A stretch of DNA of 64,000 nt from NCBI RefSeq assembly GCF_000340215.1, contig NW_006921535.1, positions 3,582,596-3,646,595 on the forward strand, given 5' to 3'. Shown here one piece after another: positions 26,401 through 38,996 of the stretch. The notes under the pieces are model-generated. The model was not told the origin of the DNA. It searched no databases and saw only the letters and a list, made by a program, of their open reading frames with translations. A program made the position numbers and the translations under genes. Positions within the stretch are counted from its first letter, which is position 1; each line of letters begins with the position of its first letter. The stretch comes from Pseudocercospora fijiensis CIRAD86. Its lineage: Eukaryota; Ascomycota; Dothideomycetes; Mycosphaerellales; Mycosphaerellaceae.

Positions 26401-28707
26401 AATTTATACATTCCGGATAAGACTTTCTATAAGCGTTTTAGATTAGACTTAGTATACGCGTTCCGGTTTATATAGGACTAACTATACTAAGCGTTTAAAA
26501 TAAGGCTTGTCCTACCGACTCCTACGCGTTCCGTATAGTACTACTCGCTATAGGTGTTCTATAGAGTGCTCGCTATAGGCGTTTTATAAGGTACTCGTAG
26601 TAGGCGTTATATAGGGTGTCCGCTAAAAGTAGTTCTAATGCTATTTACTATAGCCTATAGGCGTTTTAGATAGTATTTGCTATAGGCGTTCCGGATAGTG
26701 CTACTCGCTATAGATATCTTAGATAGTTACCGCTATAAGCGTTTCGAATAATACTACTCGCTATAAGCGTTTTTAGTAGCATTTACTATAGGCGTTTTAG
26801 ATATAACTTACTATAAGTATTCTAAATAGTACTTACTATAGGTATTTTAGAAAGTACTACTTGCTATAGGCGTTCTTAGTAGTACTTACTATTAGCGTTC
26901 TATATTAGACTTACTATACGCGTTTCGGATAGTACTTACTATACGCGTTTCGGATAAGACTTAGTATAGGCGATCCGTATTAGAGTTACTATATAGCGCG
27001 TTCTAAATAAAACTTAGTATAGGCGTTATAGATAGTAGTACTAACTGTTAGCGCTCCGGATTAGACTTACTATACGCGTTCCGAATAGTACTTAGTATTA
27101 TAAGCGTTCCAAATTAGAATTCCTATAGTTGTTTTCGATTAAAGTTGCTATAAGCGTTTTGAATTAGACTTACTATACGCCTTGTAGGCAGTACTTGCTA
27201 TAAGTGTTCCGACTCGGAAAGAACTACTTACTATAGATATTTCGAATAGTACTCGCTATAGGTATTCCGGATAGCAATTACTATTAGCGCATTCCGGCTC
27301 GCTATAGGCGTTTTTCAGGGCACTCGTAGTAGGCGTTATATAGGGTACTTGCTATAAATAGTTCGAATACTATTTAGCTATAGGCGTTTTAGATAGTATT
27401 TACTATAAGCGTTCCGGATAGTACTACTCGCTTTAGGCCTTCCGGGTAGTACCTAATATAAGTATTTAGTTTCGGATTAGACTTAGACTTACTATATATA
27501 TTCCGGATAAGACTTTCTATAAGCGTTTTAAATTAGACTTGCTATACGCGTTCCGGCCTATATAGGACTAACTATACTAAGCGTTTAAAATAAGGCTTAT
27601 CCTACGCGTTCCGGATAGTACTACTCGCTATAGGTATTCTATAGAGTACTCGCTATAGGCGTTTTATAAGGTACTCGTAGTAGGCGTTATATAGGGTACT
27701 TAGCGCTCGCTATAAGCAGTTCGAATACCTATAAGCGTTTCGGATTAGACTTGCTATACGCGTTCCGGTTTATATAGAACTAACTATACTAAGCGTTTAA
27801 AATAAGGCTTTTTCTACGCGTTCCGGATAGTACTACTCGCTATAGATATCTTAGATAGTTACCGCTATAGGCGTTTCGAATATTACTACTCGCTATAGGC
27901 GTTTTTAGTAGTATTTACTATAAGCGTTTCGGATATAACTTGCTATAAGTATTCTAAATAGTACTTACTATAGGTATTTTAGAAAGTACTACTTACTATA
28001 AGCGTTCGTAATAGTACTTACTATTACCGTTCCGAATTAGACCTACTATACGCGTTCCGGATAGTACTTACTATACGCGTTCCGGATAAGACTTAGTATA
28101 AGCGTTTCGGATTAGAATTACTATATAGCGCGTTCTAAATAAAACTTAGTATAGGCGTTATAGATAGTAGTACTAACTATTAGCGCTCCGGATTAGACTT
28201 ACTATACGCGTTCCGAATAGTACTTAGTATTATAAGCGTTCTAAATAAGAATCCCTATAAGTGTTTTAGATTAAAATTACTATAGGCGTTTTAGATTAGA
28301 CTTAGTATCCGCCTTATAGGTAGTACTTACTATACGCCTTATAGGTAGTACTTACTATAAGCGTTCTAACTCGGAAAGAACTACTTACTATAGATATTTC
28401 GAATAGTACTCGCTATAGGTATTCCGGATAGTAATTACTATAGGCATATTCCGGAAGTAGTTACTATAGATATTTAAGACTATCTTGCTATAAGCGTTCC
28501 TAATAGTGCTCGCTATAAGCGTTTCTAAATAGTGCTTTCTAATATCTATAACGCGTTCCGGATTAATATTACTTTTTAGTATTAGCGTTTTAGATATAAC
28601 TTACTATACGCGTTTTAGATTAGGCCTACTATAGGCGTCTAGATAAGACTTTAGCTACTCGTCGCCTTAGGCTTCTCGTGTGGCTCTTCGAGCCACATAA
28701 GCCCTAG
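23467..28707 (+). mobile_element. Non-autonomous Helitron copy L, minisatellite-filled
   Basis: The copy begins with the Helitron-type start TCTATAATATAAC at 23467, immediately after the CTAG of the preceding element. It ends with hairpin 28679-28697 and CTAG at 28704-28707, followed by T. The first ~240 bp hold a GC-rich head (GTTGGGGCCCC, then a segment with CGGCGAGGAACTTTAAAATTTCTCG). A shortened second copy of this head lies at about 25246-25500. The rest is a minisatellite of roughly 25-bp units. No protein-coding capacity is seen. Its 3' end matches that of the RepHel element upstream, so it was probably mobilised in trans. Confidence 0.8.
23760..28620 (+). repeat. Minisatellite, ~25-bp units (CTATAAGCGTTCCGGATAGTA type)
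   Basis: Hundreds of variant units of about 25 bp alternate the core TATAAGCGTT or TATACGCGTT with CCGGATAGTACT or similar spacers. A higher-order pattern is visible: blocks starting CCTACGCGTTCCGGATAGTACTA and running through the same series of variants recur near 24350, 25170, 25510, 26520, 27600 and 27810. It lies inside Helitron copy L, and its reverse complement fills copies A and B. Confidence 0.9.
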
Positions 28708-29193
28708 TTCAAATTAATCCCCCAGCTTGCAGACATAGGCGAAGGTGGAGCTAAGAAAATCTTCGAGCCTGAAGTAGTAGCAGAATGGCTACGGAAAGGA
28801 CGAGTCTGGCTTGCCGAAGACGTTAGCAGTGGAGAACCTATAGGCTTCATTGCGGCATTCCCTATGGACTCTGTAATCACTATTCGATAAGTCTCGGTGA
28901 GTCTGGCACACAACAACAAAGGTGTCGGCGGTCTGCTTTTGAACGTTGTGTTCGATTGGGCGCGAGATCAGGCGAGGTCTAGAGGGGGCTCAGCGAGGGT
29001 GTCGCTATTCACGTATCCGGATGTACCTTGGAATGGGAAGTGGTATGAGAAGCGTGGCTTTAAGGAAGTCTTGCCTATCGATCTTGGACCAGAGCATATC
29101 GCGAAGATGGACCTCGATGTGACTACCCGAGGACTCGTTAGAGAAGGATATCGGAGGTCCGTCATGCTGTGGGAGGAAAATTCTGGCGCTTAG
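28708..29193 (+). pseudogene. GNAT acetyltransferase fragment cut by the Helitron
   Basis: Starting with the first base after the Helitron end, one frame encodes FKLIPQLADIGEGG, then AEWLRKGRVWLAED, GFIAAF, a stop, then VSVSLAHNNKGVGGLLLN and WYEKRGFKEV, ending at TAG 29191-29193. HNNKGVGGLLL matches the acetyl-CoA-binding Q/R-x-x-G-x-G/A loop of GNAT enzymes, and the WYEKRGF block matches the late GNAT strand. The N-terminal part is missing and one in-frame TAA sits at about 28888, where CAA (Gln) is expected, so it is a RIP-type change. The downstream 98 codons from 28897 are open but not likely functional. The substrate of the original enzyme is unknown. Confidence 0.75.
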
Positions 29194-29303
29194 CAGAAGT
29201 GAAATCGTACCAAGTTTTGGAGAGGAACGAGTCTAAACGGATGCTGGCTTTTCTTGGATACCTGTCAGCAAGGTGCTTTTAGTTCTGGCCTATCGACTGT
29301 CTT

Positions 29304-31236
<1,933 letters not shown>

Positions 31237-31803
31237 CGCTTCAGAACATCAAGTCTTCTCAGCCCCAGCGTTGCGAAAGCATCCTGATGAAGGTAGACGG
31301 CGACCCATGATTTTGTATCGATCTCCAGGACAGATCGACTGCAATCAAATGACCCTGCCAAGTTCCATGGATTCCCAGAAGGAGCATGCTGTCCTGGGAT
31401 GGTTTTACATATTACGATAGCTTGCCAGGATTCCAGGAACCAACCAGTGAGAGGCAGCTTTGATCTGAAATGCCGAAACGGTATCGTAATTTTACTCACA
31501 GGGTCGTCCACGCTCGGCAGGGTGCGTTACAGCTTAAAGTTTTGCATGGGTCCTGATCGATCATGTCAAGTCTCGCATCACGTGGCCGAGCAACAACTTC
31601 GATGAATTGATGCCGTACATTGTGGCAATCGTCGACATATTATGTGTTCCTAGCGAGCCCATCGTTCAGCAGCACTTGCGTAATGACGTACTTTTCGGAA
31701 TGAAGCTCTCCTTCAACATTCGTGACAGCATTGTTCCAGATTGCTCGTGTCTTTTGCAAAGTGGTTGAATCACTCGCGATGTCGACCACTGCCACTTGAG
31801 ACA
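31237..31803. promoter_or_regulatory. Intergenic region between GH47 and the MFS pseudogene
   Basis: These 567 bp separate the GH47 start (- strand) from the MFS start (+ strand), so they would have held both promoters. I see no gene and no clearly recognisable binding site. Confidence 0.4.
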
Positions 31804-33240
31804 ATGGCGACGTCTGTCGAGGAGAGCGACAGCGTCCAACTCCAATCTCTTCCAGTTCAGAGGCATGAACGCATTAATTCCAAGTCATCAACAGTTGGCA
31901 GACAAGCAGCTGAAGCAGAGACTCAGTATCCGACCGGTGCCAAGTTCTGGTTGATCATCCTTTCTAGCTTAGGAGGTCTAGACGCAAACATTCTGCCAAT
32001 AGCCTTACCTTTCATTACGGACCACTTCCACAGCATTGCGGATGTCGGATGGCACTCAGCGGCTTACAGGCTATGCTCTTCGTCTTTTCAGTCTTGCTCG
32101 GGAAATTGTACGAACTCTTCTCGGCGAAGAGAGTTTTCTCGGCATTGATTTGTGTATTCCTTATGCGGATGAAGTGGCTGAGCTCATTCATCTAGGTGGT
32201 GCAATGACACAGCATCTTCGGTGTATTTGTTGTTCAGGCTCGGTCTTGAGACGTGCACTGATCAGGACCACAGCTGGCGTTGGTGCATTTGGATCAACCT
32301 TCCGCTGGGGAGCGTCGTGCTCATTGCAACTTGCTTCTTCCTGACAGACGTTTGAACCAAACCAAGCAAAGAAATCTCCTAAGGAGAGATATCCTAGGCC
32401 AGCTTGATCTGGTTGGAAACGTCGTCTTCGTACCAGCTCTTGCATGGCTGTTCATTGCACTATCTTTTGGAGGTGTAAGTCATGAGTGGAGCTATGTCAA
32501 GATCGCCATGTCATTGGTTGCTTTCGTTGTCCTTCTGGGCATATTCGTCAAGCAGGAGTCTGCCACAAGTCCGCATCGAATCATCGTCAATCGAAATATG
32601 CTGGCCGGTTTCCTATTCTCCAGCTGCACCAACTCGGTCAACTCGATCATTGAGTATTATTTGCCGACGTAGTTGCAGAGAGTGCATGGTTTTGATCTTT
32701 CAACTTGTGGACTTCTCATGGCCCCGATTCTAGTCGGCTTCACGGTCTCCATGCTGATTACGGGGAGCGGAACCACGATCTTTAGCTACTACACGCCCTT
32801 CATGGTAGCAGCTTCGGTACTCGTGCCGATTGCCACGGGGCTCATGACCACTTGAGAGTCGACACAGGTCTCGCGCAGCTGATATTGTACTTTGGCTTTG
32901 CAGGCTTCGCTAGTGGAATTGGCTTTGAAGGCCCGCAAGCGGCGATGCAGACGATATTCCAGGTCAGTGGTGCGCCATTAGCTCTGTCCGTAATGCTCAG
33001 ACAATATTGACTGAAAGCCAACTCGCACAGTCGGCTCCGGATCTGGACGTGGACGCCATCGAAAGTATGAGATTTTCAGATCTCCAGTCGAGCTTAGGTC
33101 CAGATAAGCTTGCAAAGATGGTCCATGGATCCGATGTATTGCTCTCACAAACATATTACCTGCCTGTTGGACTAGTATGCATTACCATTATTGGTCCGCT
33201 CTTAATGGATTGGCGATCTGTTAAGCACACGCAATGCTGA
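31804..33240 (+). pseudogene. MFS drug/toxin efflux transporter (DHA14-like), decayed
   Basis: The start MATSVEESDS (31804) leads to YPTGAKFWLIIL, GLDANILPIALPFITDHF and DVGWHSAAYRL, the N-terminal signature of fungal 14-TM MFS exporters of the multidrug/mycotoxin-efflux type. The frame is then lost near 32070. Later pieces in other frames give INLPLGSVVLIAT-like text near 32290, ILGQLDLVGNVVFVPAL (32392-), IIVNRNMLAGFLFSSCTNS (32578-), a TAG at about 32671 where CAG is expected, LMAPILVGFTVSMLITGSG (32718-), FASGIGFEGPQAAMQTIFQ in a shifted frame (about 32910-32960), and a C-terminal piece ending QTYYLPVGLV and TAG-free to 33240. Several frameshifts, deletions and stops make it non-functional. 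Confidence 0.85.
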
Positions 33241-33268
33241 AAGCGATCTCAAAACCATCAAATACACT

Positions 33269-35045
33269 TTAATTGATAGACTCGTTGATTGTTTCCAGAA
33301 TCACAAAACTTGTCGCGTATCCAGAGAGACGCGACACTTCCAGTTCATGGCCACCGGAAAGTGTCCAATTCAAAGATCCCCAAGGCTGCATAACGACCTT
33401 GATTGCGCTGAACGGGAGCTCGATCTTTACTCGTCCGCTGCTTTCATCTTCGCTGGTGTGTACGATAGAAACCATCTTTAGTGTCTCGAAACTCCAGAAT
33501 GCAACGTCTACGGACTTTTGGCTAGACAATTTGATGGGAATTGGATCACCGCTGAGCAGGAAGTCGAGGACTGGTCGCGTAGTAGTCGCCTTCGCCACCA
33601 AGCTATGTGCATGGCTGAGGCTCTTCGATGGTGGGAATATCCAGGACATGATTCCCTTTGCATTGTGGTTGAAGCTGAGGATCATCATCACGAAGGTTTC
33701 ATCCGGCGTGGGATCGCGAGACCAATACTTTTCGCCAGAGAACGCTTGCAGTACACTCCACAGAGGCTTTTGTGGGATTTCTAGCCAGCTTTGATATTTC
33801 GCAAACGTCTCAAGACGGTCACTGACGTCCAAGAGAGAACCGATGCAGTTATCGCAGCCGCAGTCTCCGTAAGTCGCGTTGCACGTGGTGTTGAACTTGC
33901 GACTGAAGTGTGGGTCAATCCCAACGGGATATGCGTCCTGCATAATGATGTCGGTGCCGGATGTGTATTCTTCAAAGTAGTAATTCTGACAGTTCAGGAC
34001 CAGACCTGTAGGATGGTAGGGATCTTCTCGCTTCAGCAGTTCGTAAGCCAGTTTTGTTGAGTTGAGCGCATACTGCCAGCCATCAGGCTCGTCGGCTGTA
34101 TACCAGCTGAGCAGATTTGAGCGATCTTTGACCAGTGGTATCTGCTCCGCGACGGAAGAGAGATTCAGGTAGGAGCCTCGCATATCATATTGATACCAGA
34201 CGTCCAGCGCGTCCAGAGAGTTGAGAATGGATGACATGTCTCCATCCGGATAGGCGCAGACAGGATTGATAGCATTGAAGCCCAAGTCTCTGTAAGCCGT
34301 GACATTTGCAATGGAATTGTTCAAGTAGTCACTGCAGCTTGTATAGAACCCGAAAGGTAGGATTGGCTTGAACTCGAAATTCGTGCCATTGTTTGCCACT
34401 AACATCCCGCCATTCAAGTTGTCTACCTTCGCGGTACTCCCAGTCCTCTTAGCCGGAAGATAGTAGAGCTCGGTCTCGGTTGTGTGGTCGGAACTTCTCC
34501 AGGAATGCTTTTTGGTCACGGAGACTTCAATCCTGTACGGCTCCAGTTGAGGCCGCAGCCTCCGCAGGTCAAAAGATATTAATCGCTCACTCTGGCCGAG
34601 AGTCATTGAGCTGGTGGCTAGGGGAACTTTGCTTCCTGAGGTGCTGATAATGATTTCGAATTGACCATGAGCTTCTGGACCACCATAGCCTCCGGAGCCC
34701 TGCTGCCACCCATCATGAGGATGTTTCACATCCACGATGAATTCGCCCTTGGTTTCACTGCTGTCGTATATGCTGTATCGTGGCTGCGCTGTCAGGTGAA
34801 AATGCGGGCTTGGTGCGGGCCTTGGAGGATAGAGCTGTCCTCCGGGATCGAAGTTTGGAGAACTGTATGTCTTAGCGGAGCTCAATGCATTCGGAACATT
34901 GGACTCACCCTGCTTCGTACGGCTTTCCACACCATCTTGAGATCTCTGGATGGCTGCCAGAGAGACCGCCAATTTCTGTTTGTCCCGTAGCGAGTTGAAT
35001 GAACGCTGGCAGCAACAGAATTGAAGCTAGTTCTGAGAAGCCCAT
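33269..35045 (-). CDS. Secreted glycoside-hydrolase-like protein
   Basis: Model: exon 1 34909-35045, intron 34863-34908 (46 nt, GTGAGT..TACAG with GCTAAG as likely branch site), exon 2 33269-34862; 576 aa. The ATG at 35045 gives a signal peptide (MGFSELASILLLPAFIQLATG). Splicing joins it to a Cys-containing block and then SPNFDPGGQLYPPRP. The N-terminal half (about residues 50-180) looks like a beta-sandwich. The middle, about 190-480, has the look of a TIM-barrel hydrolase: ILPFGFYTSCSDY, LGFNAINPVCAYPDG, SWYTADEPDGWQ (its Glu is a candidate acid/base) and DAYPVG, followed by a Cys-rich loop (CNATYGDCGCDNC). The substrate is unknown. It is convergent with the MFS pseudogene and near GH47, which suggests a former carbohydrate-use neighbourhood. 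I cannot place it in a numbered GH family. Confidence 0.82.
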
Positions 35046-35291
35046 TCTGCAACGTATGCTATCGCTCGTCTGAAGTCTGCGATAGAAGCTTCTGGTCTCA
35101 TGGGCCTGAGGCGGAGGGCTTTCTTCATGCCGACACGGTCAAGTGTCGACATGCTCCATTATACACTAGGGTTACATCTTGACGTATCGCGATCGGCCTT
35201 CCTTGTGGCCAACGGTGGCCGGGCGGGAAGGAAGATTTGCAGGCACTGAACCTTCGGCCAGCTCTGACGATGCTCTGCTCATCATTCTTTA
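35046..35291. promoter_or_regulatory. Upstream region of the glycoside-hydrolase-like gene, cut by a Helitron
   Basis: Only about 246 bp of host-type DNA remain between the start codon at 35045 and the Helitron terminus at 35292. Part of the original promoter may therefore have been displaced to beyond 44113. No specific site is recognised. Confidence 0.4.
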
Positions 35292-38200
35292 CTAGTGTTT
35301 ATGTGGCTCGAAGAGCCACAAGTAAAGGCCGAAGAGCTATAAGTAAAGGCTAAGGCGACGAGCGGGGTAGGGTGAGCTAGATTACTATTAGAAACGCTTA
35401 TAGTAAGATAGTCTAAAATATCTAAAGTAACTACTTCCGGAATACGCCTATAGTAATTACTATCCGGAATACCTATAGCGAGTACTATTCGAAATATCTA
35501 TAGTACATAGTTCTTTCTAAGTAGGAACGCTTATAGTAAGTACTATCTATAAGGCGTATAGTAAGTCTAATCTAAAACGCCTAAAGTAATTTTAATCTAA
35601 AATACTTATAGGAATTCTAATTTAGAATACTTATAATACTAAGTACTATTTAGAACGCGTATAGTAACTCTAATCGGGAGCGCTAATAGTTAGTACTACT
35701 ATCTATAACGCTTATACTAAGTTTTATTTAGAACACGCTATATAGTAATTCTAATCTGAAACGTATATACTAAGTCCTATCCGGAACGCGTATAGTAAGT
35801 ACTATCCGGAACGCGTATAGTAAGTACTATCCGGAACGCGTATAGAAAGTCTAATTCGGAACGCTAATAGTAAGTACTATTAAGAACGCTTATAGTGAGT
35901 AGTACTATCTAAAATACCTACAGTAAGTACTATTTAGAATACTTATAGCAAGTTATATCCGAAACGGTTATAGTAAATACTAGTAAAAACGTTTATAGCG
36001 AGTACCCTATATAACGCCTACTACGAGTACCCTATAAAATGCCTATAGCGAGTACTCTATAGAATATCTATAGCGAGTAGTACTATCCGGAACGCGTAGG
36101 ATAAGCCTTATTTTAAACGCTTAGTATAGTTAGTTCTATATAGACCGGAACGTTTCGAACTGTTTATAGTAAGTACCTTATATAACGCCTACTACGAGTA
36201 CCTTATAAAACGCCTATAGTAAGCACTCTATAGAATATCTATAGCGAGTAGTACTATCCGGAACGCGTAGGATAAGCCTTATTTTAAACGCTTAGTATAG
36301 TTAGTCCTATATAAACCGGAACGCGTATACTAAGTCTAATCCAAAACGCTTATAGAAAATCTTATCCGGAATATATAAAGTAAGTCTAAGTCTAATCTAA
36401 AACTAAATACTTATATTAACTACTACGAACTATTTATAGCGAGTACCCTATATAGCGCCTACTACGAGTACCCTATAAAACGCCTATAGCGAGTACTCTA
36501 TAGAATATCTATAGCGTACTACTATCTAAAATACCTATAGTAAGTACTATTTAGAGTACTTATAGCAAGTTATATCCGAAACGCTTATAGTAAATACTAC
36601 TAAAAACGGTTATAGCGAGTAGTAGTATTCGAAACGCTTATAGCGGTTACTATCCGAGATATCTATAGCGAGTAGTACTATCCGGAACGCTTTAGAACGC
36701 GCTATATAGCAATTCTAATCCGAAATGCTTATACTAAGTCCTATCTAAAACGCGTATAGTAAGCACTATCCGGAACGCGTATAGTAAGTCTAATTTAGAA
36801 CGCTAATAGTAAGTACTATTAAGAACGCTTAGGCTTATAGCAAGTAGTACTATCTAAAATACCTATAGTAAGTACTATTTAGAATACTTATAGCAAGTTG
36901 TATCCGAAACGCTTATAGTAGATACTACTAAAAATGCTTATAGCGAGTAGCAATATTTGAAACGCTTATAGCGGTAACTATCCGAGATATCTATAGCAAA
37001 TAGTACTATCCAGAACGCTTATAGTAAGTCTAATCTAAAACGCTTATAGAAAGTCTTATCTTAAATATATAAAGTAAGTCTAAGTGTAATCCGGAACTAA
37101 ATACTTATATTAAGTACTATCCGGATTCCGGAAGGCTTATAGCGAGTAGTACTATCCGGAACGCTTATAGTAAATACTATCTAAAGTGCCTATAGTAAAT
37201 AGTATTCGAACTGTTTATAGCGATTACCCTATAAAACGCCTATAGCGAGTACTCTGTAGAATATCTATAGCGTACTGCTGTCTACAACGCCTATACTAAG
37301 TTTTATTTAGAACGCGCTATATAGTAATTCTAATCTAAAACGCTTATAGAAACTCTTATCCGGAATATATAAAGTAAGTCCAAGTCTAATCCGAAACTAA
37401 ATGCTTTTATTAAGTACTATCCGGAAGGCTTATAGCGAGTAGTACTATCCGGAACGCTTATAGTAAATACTATCTAAAACGCCTATAGTTAAATAGTATT
37501 CGCACTATTTATAGCAAGTACCTTATATAACGCCTCCTACGAGTACCCTATTAAACGCCTATAGCGAGTACCCTATGGAATATCTATAGCGAGTAGTACT
37601 ATCCGGAACGCTTATAGTAAACACTATCTAAAACGCCTATATTCGAACTACTTATAGCGAGTACCCTATATAACGCCTACTACGAGTACCTTATAAAACG
37701 CCTGTAGCGAGTACTCTATAGAATACCTATAGCGAGCAGTACTACCCGGAACGCGTAGGATAAGCCTTATTTTAAACGCTTAGTATAGTTAGTCCTATAT
37801 AAACCGGAACGTATATAGCAAGTCTTATCCGAAACTAAATACCTATATTAAGTACTGTCCGGAAGGCTTATAGCGAGTAGTGCTGTCCGGAACGCTTATA
37901 GTAAATACTATCTAAAACGCCTATAGTAAATAGTATTCGAACTACCTATAGCGAGTACCCTATATAACGCCTACTACGAGTATCCTATAGGACGCCTATA
38001 GCGAGTACTCTATAGAATATCTGTAATACTAAGAATAAGTCTAATTTAGAACGCTTATAATACTAAGTACTATTCGGAACGTATATAGTAAGTCTAATCC
38101 GAAGCGCTAATAGTTAGTACTACTATCTATAACGCTTATACTAAGTTTTATTTAAAACGCGCTATATAGTAATTCTAATCTAAACGCTTATACTAAGTCT

Positions 38201-38996
38201 TATCCGGAACGCGTATAGTAAGTCTAACTCGGAACGCTAATAGTAAGTACTATTAAGAACGCTTATAGTAAGTAGTACTATCTAAAATACCTATAATAAG
38301 TACTATTTAGAACACTTATAGTAAGCTATATCCGATACGCTTAGCCTTTCGAGTATACCGCCTCGAGTAAATATCCCCGGATTAGGCGTAAACGACTATA
38401 TAGCCTCGAGTAAATACTACCGGATCGGGCGTAAAAGATATATATAGTATCGGAAATACTACTATTATAGCGGCGAAGCCTTACGATACATACTACGACT
38501 ACTATGTCCTCCGAACCGGTCGCGAACTAAGGAGTTTTAACGTTCCTCGGATATAGCTAATTAGAGGCGGCTTTTAGATCGTTTTAAGCCGTACTAAGCC
38601 TAAAGTAGACCTACGGTTTGTTAAGTTATTATTATATTAGAGATAGCGTAACCGCGTAATACCGCCGCGAGCAAATACCGCCGGATTAGGCCTAAAAGTT
38701 AGATATACCCTTCCGGAATACTACTATCGCGGCGGCAACGCGTTATAATATAGACTCCGCGCAATACCGCCGCGAGCAAACACCGCCGGATAAGGTATAT
38801 ACGACGAAGACGCCCTTTTCGAGACTACTATCGAAGTTATAGCTCGTCGCGGTATATACTGCGACGTCTACGCCCTTCCGGATCGTAGAGGTGTTAACGT
38901 TCCTCGCGTCTACCAATTAGAGGCCGCGGTTAGCCTATTTTAAGCCGCACTAAGCCTAAAGGGGCCCCAACTTTTGTTGAGTTGTTATATTTTAGA
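35292..38996 (-). mobile_element. Non-autonomous Helitron copy A
   Basis: On the - strand the copy starts TCTAAAATATAACAACTCAAC at 38996 and ends with hairpin 35302-35320 (TGTGGCTC-TTC-GAGCCACA), then ATAAACACTAG, with the final base at 35292 and a T (complement of 35291) beyond. The interior is the same ~25-bp minisatellite as in copy L. Its 3' approach (35340-35400) carries the block GCTCACCCTACCCCGCTCG found before the RepHel Helitron end at 23380, and lacks part of what copy L has there. Two head-like segments lie close together at 38340-38640 and 38640-38996, so its 5' part is itself composite. No ORF. Confidence 0.75.

Noticed and set aside
23467..28707. CRISPR-like array from the regular repeats
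   Set aside because: The units are contiguous degenerate minisatellites without unique spacers, in a eukaryotic genome.
33269..34972. Hydrolase-like protein starting near 34972 without an intron
   Set aside because: That start is not an ATG and lacks a signal peptide. A 46-nt intron with good splice signals joins the body to an ATG and signal peptide at 35045.
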